This document shows positions 11,201 through 20,200 of a stretch of 48,867 nt of DNA, piece by piece. Location: the IMG/VR virus record IMGVR_UViG_3300021376_005073, positions 1-48,867 of that record; one strand, 5' to 3'. The notes under the pieces are model-generated. The model did not search any database. It saw nothing but the letters and a program-made list of their open reading frames with translations, and had not been told where the DNA came from. The translations under genes were made by a program, and so were the position numbers. This DNA is from a virus. How positions within the stretch are numbered: position 1 is the stretch's first letter; every line of letters starts with the position of its first letter.

Positions 11201-14200
11201 TAGGTCGCTCAGGTAATCCTCGTAGGCTTTTTCTGCGGCGAGGGAGAACGCACGACCCACGTCACCCTCCGTGTTGCCGATCGCCGCCTCGAAATAATCA
11301 TCCCAGAGGGCATCGCTTCGTTCCCAGTAGTCGGCGATTCGTTCTGCCTCGTCTCGGTCGATATCGCGGAAATCTTCCAAATCGTTGATCAAGTCTTCTT
11401 TGGTGAAACCGCCGTACCATTTGTACTCTGCAGGGACAAGGGAGTCGTCGCCGCGCGATGCGAAGCCGTCGCCTTCGTCACCGAAACGGCGAGGATAATC
11501 GCCGGATCTTCGATCGGCAGCAAAGTGCTTCTTGATTCCCTCTCGCGCCTTGTCCAAGGTGTCGTGGGTGGCGACGACTTCGGTGTTCACGCTTCGACTC
11601 CCGACCAGACGCCCGTAGTCGTTGTAATCGCCGTCAACATCGCCGTGGACCTTGACGACTGCGAAGCGGCCGTCGGGGGTTTTCACGATATACATGGCGT
11701 GTCTGTCAATGTCGTCGGGATCTCCTATGTAGAGGATGTCGTAGGGTCGGGCATTTTGCGCTATGTACACTTCCTTCAGTTCTCCGCCGTCAACCCGCTC
11801 AAGTATCGCATCCACGACACTTTCATCGTCGCTGACGCCGTTCAACTCATCCAGTGCGTCATAGCTGTCGTAGGCTGTCGCTGGGGTGCTGAGTAGGCCG
11901 ACGTTGGCACCGCGCATTGCGAAACCGTCGTCGCCCTCAGGCTCGCGTGAGTCGTCTATGCGACGGACGAAATCCTTCGCTTCTTCGAGGGTGTCGAATG
12001 TTTCGTCAAAGTACTCTTCGTCGTAGTCGGTGCCGCCGTCCCTTTGGTAACTGTAACCGTGGGCCGCATCGACTCCGAATTTTCCATCCTCATCTCGGGT
12101 GATCGTGTAGATGGAGTCGCCACGGCGTGCCCTCGGGTTGTTCCCGACCGCATTCCATGTGCCGCTACCTCGTTTTGTCTCTTCCCAATCAAGTTCACGG
12201 CCGCGCGAGGCGAAGCCGTCAGACCCGCCAGCGGCCCTGCGCATATACCGCTCATGTTCGGCCGTGACCCTTTCCAACAACGGGGTTCCCGGACCCAAGT
12301 CCTGACGCTTTCTCCTGAACTTGTCGTTCGTCGCAGTGAGCCGGTATCCCGAACCCGAATTCAGCTTTTCTTCAACGGCTTCACGAGCAATGTCGCGCGC
12401 CCGTCCGTAATCGCGAACACCTCGCTCGATGATGGATGTCTGGGTTCTGCTTTGATTCCCGGTGCGATCCAAGACATCAGCGTCCTCTAGTTTCCCCCAT
12501 TCTTTGACGACGTCGTATCTGCCGTCGTTCTTGACGATCATCACGTTCCACTGTTTGTAGTTGCCCACCCGGCCGCGGTCACCGGTGCTCGGTGCGAGCA
12601 ACTGCCAGGCATTGATGGAATCGTATTGATTCTCTACTTCTGGGAGATCGTCTGTTTCGTCGTACACACTTCCTTTGCCTTTTTCGTGCATGGCCCGTGC
12701 TCGTTGTCGGGCGTTCGCGCTGACCTCGCGGGGTGTCAAGGGGAATGAGCCATATCCTCCAGATGCGAAGCCGTCGGAGCCCTCCAGGTCGCTGAGGTAA
12801 TCCTCGTAGGCTCTGTCTGCGGCAAGGGAGAACGCCCTTAATACGTCACCCTCCGTGTCGCCGATTGCCGTCTCAAAATACTCATCCCAAAGGGCATCGT
12901 TTTGCTCCCAGTAGTCAGCAATTCGTTCTGCTTCGTCTTGGTCACGATTGCGATCAAGTTCCAAACCATCAAGCAATTCTTCTTTGGAGAAATTGCCGTA
13001 GCGTTCAATCCCGTATCCGACGTACCGTTCTGGGGCAAGATTCCTGCTGGGGTCGTAACCGCGCGATGCGAAGCCGTCGCCGTCCGTGGCGTCGGATCCT
13101 GCTCGATTCCATTGTTCCTCGGTCAGTCCGAAGTTCTCTAGGTAGTGCTCCCTGTGGGCTCGATCTACGTCTTCGCGGGAATCGCCAGGTCCACCGAAGA
13201 GCCGGCCTTCCTCCACCAGCATCCCTTTTATGTCCTTGTAACCTGCGACATCCTGAGACTCGAGCGCGGCATCTGCTTCTTCGTACAACTTTGCCACGTA
13301 ATCCTCGTACGAGGACTCCTCACCCCTCGGGTAGCCCGTGTAGTAGCCATCTTCACCACGGTCGCCTGAGTATGAACCCCTGACCATCTTGAGCGCATCG
13401 GCGAGGCTGCCGATTCGCGTGAAGTCCTTCCTGGCTTTGCCACCCTCCTCTTCGGGGTGGGTTATTTCCCTGACCGCGCGACCCATGCTTTCGGCATCAA
13501 CCAAGTTGGTCATATCTGCCTTCAGCACGTCCTCGTAGTGGTAGATGCTGCCGTTCTTGAACATGACCATTACTTCGTTGTCAAAGTAGCCGATTTCTGT
13601 TCGACCGGGTTTGCCAGATTGACTGCTCCTCTTTATCCACACTCTCTTGACGGCGGAACTGTCGCCCACGCCGATTTCGGCCCATTCACCCTTGGGCAAG
13701 AAGTTGAGCAACCAGTCGTTTTTGGCTCGGACGCCTTTGGAGTTCGGGCGCGAACCCCAGTGGACGGCGGTCGGAACCATGTTTCCGTTACCGTCATCCA
13801 TCATTACGATTTCTTCGCCGAGGTTCTGGTTTACCCTGCTTTCCATGTCGTCGCGAATTTTTCGGGCTCTCGGATCTGGCCTATATGGATCATCAACGTC
13901 CCCGCTGCCCATGTACGGGTAATCTCCGTAATCGTAATTCTGCATTCCGGCGCCTCGGCGCCGCGTGGTCGATCCGCGCGAGGCGAAGCCGTCGCCGTCA
14001 CGAGCCATCCTTGCCTCGGCCTCGCCAACGAAGCGGTTGTCAAGGGCTGACTCAAGGTTGAGGAGTGCGGCCCGATCCTCCATGAGTTCACCAATGCGAG
14101 AGTTCACATCCTGTCCGTAGGTGTCCTCAAATGAGAGTTCCTGGCGTGGGCTCAGTGATTCAAGTCGCCTCATCTCTTTTTCTACTGAGTCAATTTCTGT

Positions 14201-17200
14201 CCCAACTGCTGAGAGCATTTCCCGAGCTTCCGACCTACTCAGTGTGTTGGCGAAAGCGGTCGAGGCTTCCCTGTCGGATGCTTCGTCATCGCCCCACGAG
14301 TATCTGGAGTAGTTTGCTTCTGGATCGGTTCCGCGACTGCGCCTGCCATCTCCGTAAGGATTGTCAATGTACTGCGAAATCCTGTCGCGTATGCTGCCGC
14401 TGCCGCCGCGCGAGGCGAGACCTGCTTCACGATTCTTTTCATCTGAACCGAGGCCGTACACGCGCTTGTCGTAGTCGGTCATTCCCCTGCCCTCGCCGCG
14501 CAGGTTCGGGCCTTCGTCGGAGACGACGTTGTGTCCCTGTCGGCCGGCGTAGGAGCGGGCGCGGATGTAGCCGCGCTTCCTACCAGTTGGCGACTGGCCC
14601 TGCTTCCTACCCTCGTACCAATTCGCAGAACTGCTCGTCAATTCAATTTCGTTGGCATGGAGCAACTCGCCCGTTTCGGCATCGCGAACTGCAATCGTGT
14701 CTGGACCGCGTCTCTTACCCTTTCGCGGACCCTTGGTGTATGTACCGACACCCCTTGCTGCTCGCAGTGCATCAACGGTCGTACCATTGCCTTCTGCTTC
14801 GATTATTTCGTCAAGTGCACCCTGCTCCATGGTGATAGTGACATTCCGGTTGCGGACTCGCTTGCCACCGCGGGGCGGCCTGCGCGTTGGCATCTTCGGC
14901 TTGGCGACTGGTGCCGGGTCAATTTCGGTTGTCGTATCTTCGTCAAGGTTCCCGACCCCGCGAAGTATTCCCTCAAACGACTCAAGGTGATCGCTTGCGG
15001 GCACGGAACGGGCAGCCTCCTGTTCGTACTTTGCACCGTTTGTTCTGTTTGTGGCCAACAAGCCCCTGTAGTTGCCGTCGTCGTCGCTCAAGACCAGAAT
15101 GTCAAAGTCCCCCTTTGACCATTTGCCACCCTCGCCCTTTGACCAACCAGCACTTGCCATATCTGGTTCGCCCTTGGCCTTGGTTGGCACCTTGCGAACA
15201 TCGTGGGTGCGCTTCACGTCGTTGATTGCGCGACCCTTGCTCGGCGCCGAACGGACCGCATCCGCCTCCTCGCGCGTAACGCCCGAGTAGATGTAGCCCT
15301 TGCCGCCGGAGTAGACGACGGTGAGTTCTTCCTTGTCCGGGTCGTAGGTGACCTTCTCGACCGCCTCCGAACCGCGGACGTCGAATTCCTCGATGCCCCC
15401 GTCTTCGTCTCTGCCGCCGGCCCACTCCCCGTCCTTGCGGTACGGGTGCGCTCGCTTGATGTCGTTCATCGCGCGGCCCCTGCTCGGGGAGCCCTTGAAG
15501 CCCTCGAACGTGTCCCTGTCCACGCCCTCGTAGATGTACGTGCCGCCGTCCTTGTACGTGACGCGGAGTTCCTGCGTGGACGGGTTGTAATCGACGGCGT
15601 CCAGCGCCGACGAGTAGGTCACATCGACGGACTCGACCCCCGGTGCGTCGCCGGCCATGTCGAGCTCGCGCCTCGCCTCGTCCAGTTCCCGCTCGACGCG
15701 CGCCTCCGCATCGTCGTCTGCCTCTCTTGCGAGCAGGCGACTCTTTATTTCCTCGACGGCATCCGGAAGGTTGTCAAATCGCGCCGAGTATCCGTCTTCC
15801 CACATTCCTGGGGTTTCACTATCGCCACGATCCCAGTACTCAGGTGTGACCACATACTCACGGGCATCGGGATCGTACTCAACCCTGAACCGCGACTCAT
15901 TCTCTCTCCTGCCAACAAGGAGTTGCGGAAGGCCGTCGGGGGCCTCATCGTCGTACTCGACTCTCGTTCTCGGTGGGTCGTACAGGCCGACGAGAGAGGA
16001 GGCCAATTCGTCCAATTTCTTCCGACGCAATTTATCCTTGTTTTCCGCTGCCTGCCTCGCCTCGCCCTTGTCCGCGTCGGAAAGTCCCACGATCTCCTCT
16101 GGGGTGGCCTTGCGCACGTTCTTGCGGCGCTTGATGTCGTTTATCGCCCTGCCGACGCTCTCTGCATTCTCGACGCCGATTGCGTCGTCCATGCTGACGC
16201 CCTCGTAGACGTACATGTCCCCGCGACCGTCCTCGCGCTTGTAGGCGACGAACAGGCTCTCGCTCTCCGGGTCGTACGAGACGTAGTCGACGGCTTGACT
16301 CGGCTTGATGCCGAGGCGCCTGGTCCGTCTGCCAACGGAGGCGAATCCGTCTTGGTCGCCGTACTGCGCCCGCCGCGCCATGTGGGCGTCCGACATGCGC
16401 GCGTACGCCTGCTCCGCGTAGTTGAGGAGATCCATGTCCGGCCTTGTGCTCAATCTCCTGCCGTTGGCGAGATCCGCAAGGTTGTGACCCATCTCGTTCT
16501 GGTCGAGGTAATCGCCCAGCATCGAGTTGACCCAATCAATTTGGTCGTCCTCCGAGAGGCTCGCAAAGTCGAGGTTCTGCGCGAGGATGCGCTCCTGTGT
16601 CTGGTTGACCCAGTCCCTGTCCTGGTAGCGCGGCTCGACCCCGATTCTCTTCCCCGGTGTGCGGGGCTTCAGCGGCCCGCCGCGCGAGGCGAAGCCGTCC
16701 TCTCCAGCGAACACAAGGTTTCTTTCGGCCATTCTGTCGAGGAAGTTTTTCTTTGCCTCGGTTGGCGAACCACCAACAAGGGTGATTTGCATTCGCCTCG
16801 TTCCGCGGTCCTCCTCGCCTGCGCCGCGCCCGCCCGTGACCATGGCAGAGACGGTTATGTAACCAGTTCCTCTTTCCCTCTGGACCGACATTGGGGTGGT
16901 GTTGGAGCGCGGAACGCGACGTGGCCTTGACGAGCTCGAGGCGAAGCCGTCGCCCAATCCACGCCCAGGACGGTAATCGTTCACCATGTTGACTAGGTCG
17001 GCGATTGCCTGTCTCTGGGTGCTCCTCGTCGAGGGTTTCTCTAGATAGAGATTGGCGAGTTTCCTAATCGCCCTACTCTCTTGTGTCGTGAGTTCTTTGT
17101 CAGAGCCGAAGCGCACCTTGTCAAGACCACTCATTGCGTCCCTGTATTCACGGCTAGAGAATTCCTCAGATAGGAAATCCCTGTTCCCTCGTCGCATCAA

Positions 17201-20200
17201 CCAGATTCCATCGTCTATGAAGATGCCACTAGAAGCGAACCCGTCGGCAGGCTTCGCCTTGGCCACGTCCTGTATCCGCTCGTCCCTTCCGAAGAAGTTG
17301 AAGTTGTCCTCGTCGGTCGCCTTGCGAGCCCTCTTGAGTTTCTTGAGGGCGTTGATGTGCTTGCCCTTGCTCTTTACGGCGGCGAGTTCCTGGACTTCCT
17401 CCATGCTGACATCCGAGTAGACGTACCAGCCGATGTCGCGCGAGTCCTCGTACAGTTCCTTGGCGCGGTCGTCGATTTCCGTGTCCGACAATGGACGCTC
17501 GTAACCGCCCTGACCGCGTCTCGCACTGGCGCGATCAATCCAGTTCTCGCGCTCTTCGTCGCCGAGGTCGTCCCACGACTTGCCCTTCAGGAAGCCGACC
17601 ATGAGCTCGCGGCTGTTGTCGTCGTAGAGGATCCCGCCGAGCGCCGACGATCCCGGCGTGCGGACCCTGTGCAGCGATGCGAACCCGTCGCTCGCCCCGA
17701 CGAGCGCCTCGGCCTTGTCCGGCGCGTCGACCTCCGGTGCCCTCTTCCCAGTGTCAATGCCGCCGAACAGCTTGCGCAGGTTCGGGGACTTCTCGAGCAT
17801 GAAGTTGACGGCCGCCTGCGCATCCTTGAACGCCCTGTTGAGGGCGTCGGGGTCGTCCTTCAGGAGCTGTATCCAGCCCTTGATGTACGGCGCGTGATCC
17901 TGCCGGAACGGTGCCTCTATGCCGTGGGCCGCGAGCACCATCGCCGATCCGATTTCGGCGACGAGTTCCTCGTACGCCCTCACCTTCTTGTCTGACGAGT
18001 ACTCCGCGAGGCTGGCGCGCTTGAGGCGCGAACTGTGCCCCGTCCAGTGGACCGCCTCGTGCGCGAGCGTCGATGTCCACTCGAGCGCGCTCGTCCCCTT
18101 CGCGAAGTCGGGCATCGAGATGTAGTCGCCGTCGGGGCTGTAGTGGGGCGTCATGTCCGCCGTCTGGACGGTGACGCCTAGTTCCTTCAGGGTCTCGTCG
18201 AGTATCGCGATTCTCTCCGACTCTGGGAGGTCGGCGGGGATCGCCCTCAGCGCCTCGTCGCCGCCGTCGGTCTGGTCGACGTTGAATACGGTCGCGCCGC
18301 GGAAGACCACGAACTCCTTGAGGTTGCCGTCTTCGTCTTCCTTCTTGACGAGTTGCGGACGGAGAATCGGGATGCCCTTCTCTCCCTTGCGGACGATCGC
18401 GCCTCGCGCCTTGAGTTGGTTGAAGCCGGCGAACCTTCCGGTGTTGTACTTCCTGTCGGCGGCGGCGAGCATGAGGAAGAACGCATTCATTCCCCTGTAC
18501 GGCTTGCCGGTGGTCGGGTTGATCGGCAGCGAATCGCTGCGCCATGACGGCTTCCATGTCGATGGGTCGGCGGTCTCGAGTTCGGCGATGAGCCTGTCTT
18601 TGACGCCACTTACAAGTTCGTCAAGCTTGGATTGCTTTACTTCTTCGTCGTTGCCGCGGCTGGCGAAACCGAACGGCTCGTCCCAGCCTTCCTCGTCGTC
18701 GTCCGGAACATCAAAGCCCCACATCTTCCAGTACTTCTCAAGTATGGAATCAAATACCTTCGCCGCCGCACTATCTTCTGGCTTGGATCCGAACTCCCCC
18801 TCACCGCGCGAGCCGAAGCCGTCGGAGCCCTCCAGGTCGCTGAGGTAATCCTCGTAGGCTTTTTCTGCGGCACGAGGGAATGCACGATTTACGTCACCCT
18901 CCTCGTCGCTAATTGCCTCCTCAAAATACTTGTCCCAAAGGGCGTCGCTTTGCTCCCAGTAGTCGGCGATTCGTTCTGCTTCGTCTCGGCTGTGATTCCG
19001 ATAATCTTCCAAACCATCAACCAAATCGTCGTAGGAGAAATTGCCGTATCGGGCATACTCCTTGGGAGCAAGATCTGCGGTGGGGTCGTCACCGCGCGAG
19101 CCAAAGCCGCTTGCCTCCTCGGCATCTGCCTCGGCGCGCGCACGATCAGCATCATTCATAAACTCGTACGGGTCGGCGTCCTCGAACGCTTCTTGAACTA
19201 CTTCATCAAGGAGATCGGGGTTGTTGAGAAGGTCGTTCTCGTCGTATTCAGAAAGAAATCTGTCTCTTTCCTCCTGCGACAGGCGCGACCAGTTGATGTA
19301 CGGTCTGTCGTCCGAATCCGGATCAAAGTCAAGCATTGACAAGTCGCCCTTGCGGAACTTGTCCAGCCTCTTCTTGTTCGCTTCGGCCAACTTGCGCGCG
19401 GCGTTCCTCTGCTCCGTCCTCGCCTTCCTGATCTTGGCGTTGCGCTCGTCGCGCGCCTTCAGGAGGGCGCCGACGTACTCCCCGACGTTCGGATCCTCGG
19501 CGGTGAGCAGTCTCGCCTTCCCGGCATCATCCAGTTGCTCCCATGCCTCGACGGCATCGCGCGCTTTCTCCTTGGACGAGTTGGACGGTTCCCTGTTGCC
19601 CCTCCACCCGTCGCGCCTCGCGACCTCGAGCATTATCTCGGTGTTGCTGAATGGCCTTTCGCTGCCGCCGCTCGAGGCGAAACCCTCGTCGTCCTCGCCG
19701 TACTTCTCGATGTACTTCTCGAGCGCATTGTCCAGCGCGGCATCTGCCTGCTCGTCAAGTGCTCTCTCGCGCTCGCGCGAAGCAAGTTCTTCGGCGTCCG
19801 GCTCTTCCTCTGTTATGTCTGGCTTGGCTGGCTTTGGCTTGTCAGTTGCATCCGGCTTGGCCCGATCCGGCTTGGCTGCATCTGGCTTGTCAGCCTCTGG
19901 CTTGTCAACCTCTGGAACCATTGCCTCTGGCACTTCACGCTTTGCTGGCGGAACAAATTCTTGACCGAAGGTTTCTGCATACGAGGCTCGCCTCTGGAAG
20001 TCGTGCGAGACCTTCAGCAACTCCTCGTCGATGCGCTCCTTCTCCGCGCCGGTCGCCTGCCTCCTGGCGTTTACGAGCCTGTTGCCTTCCTTGGTGAGGT
20101 CGGCCTCCGACATGTCCCAGTACTTCGCCAGACCCTCGTTGTCGGGGCGTCGGTTTGCGAGGTAGGCGACGTCCTCCCTCGTCTCCGGCTCGATGGTGCC

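Larger units (their letters stand above)
6644..19666 (-). other. Remaining unassigned segments of the giant protein
   Basis: Segments with no recognised family, by residues: 676-861 (charged helical, Lys/Arg coiled-coil-like around 740-790), 1014-flanking short piece 964-1007 (Trp-rich, acidic), 1490-1581 (Arg-rich), 1588-1665 (beta-rich, Thr/Arg-rich), 1672-1781 (helical), 2430-2567 (helical, coiled-coil-like), 3510-3610, 3780-3868 (very acidic), 3875-4006 (helical), 4013-4267 (helical), 4274-4351 (coiled coil), 4613-4706 (helical) and 4713-5016 (long charged helices). Most are acidic and predicted helical. The coordinates given span the group, and the assigned segments inside it are listed separately. 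Confidence 0.5.
6440..19684 (-). repeat. 27 dispersed GFASRG-type peptide motifs (candidate protease processing sites)
   Basis: First-Gly residue numbers in the giant protein: 670, 862, 958, 1008, 1336, 1484, 1582, 1666, 1782, 2424, 2568, 2873, 2974, 3159, 3256, 3409, 3504, 3611, 3774, 3869, 4007, 4268, 4352, 4607, 4707, 5017, 5079. Composition: Gly1 27/27; Phe 24 or Leu 3; Ala 24, Gly 2, Ser 1; Ser 26, Met 1; Arg 19; Gly6 20. The preceding residue is Asp in 19 copies and Glu in 3. At DNA level the plus-strand 18-mer gcgcgaggcgaagccgtc is exact in at least eight copies. The others vary at synonymous positions (GGC/GGT/GGA/GGG, GCC/GCA, TCG/AGC/TCT), which points to selection on the peptide. 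Such a conserved short site between unlike domains, in a protein headed by a protease, suggests cleavage. Confidence 0.85.

Noticed and set aside
18780-18800. FGSKP shortly after the motif at residue 958
   Set aside because: Only a partial match (GEFGSKP); it was not counted among the 27.
6440-19684. Regularly recurring 18-mer as a CRISPR array or DNA-binding repeat
   Set aside because: Spacing varies from 150 to over 1900 bases, intervening DNA is coding, all copies are in the same frame, and variation is largely synonymous.
19769-19790. ELASRE at residues 635-640 as a motif copy
   Set aside because: The invariant first Gly is missing and it sits in a charged helix; the true copy follows at residue 670.
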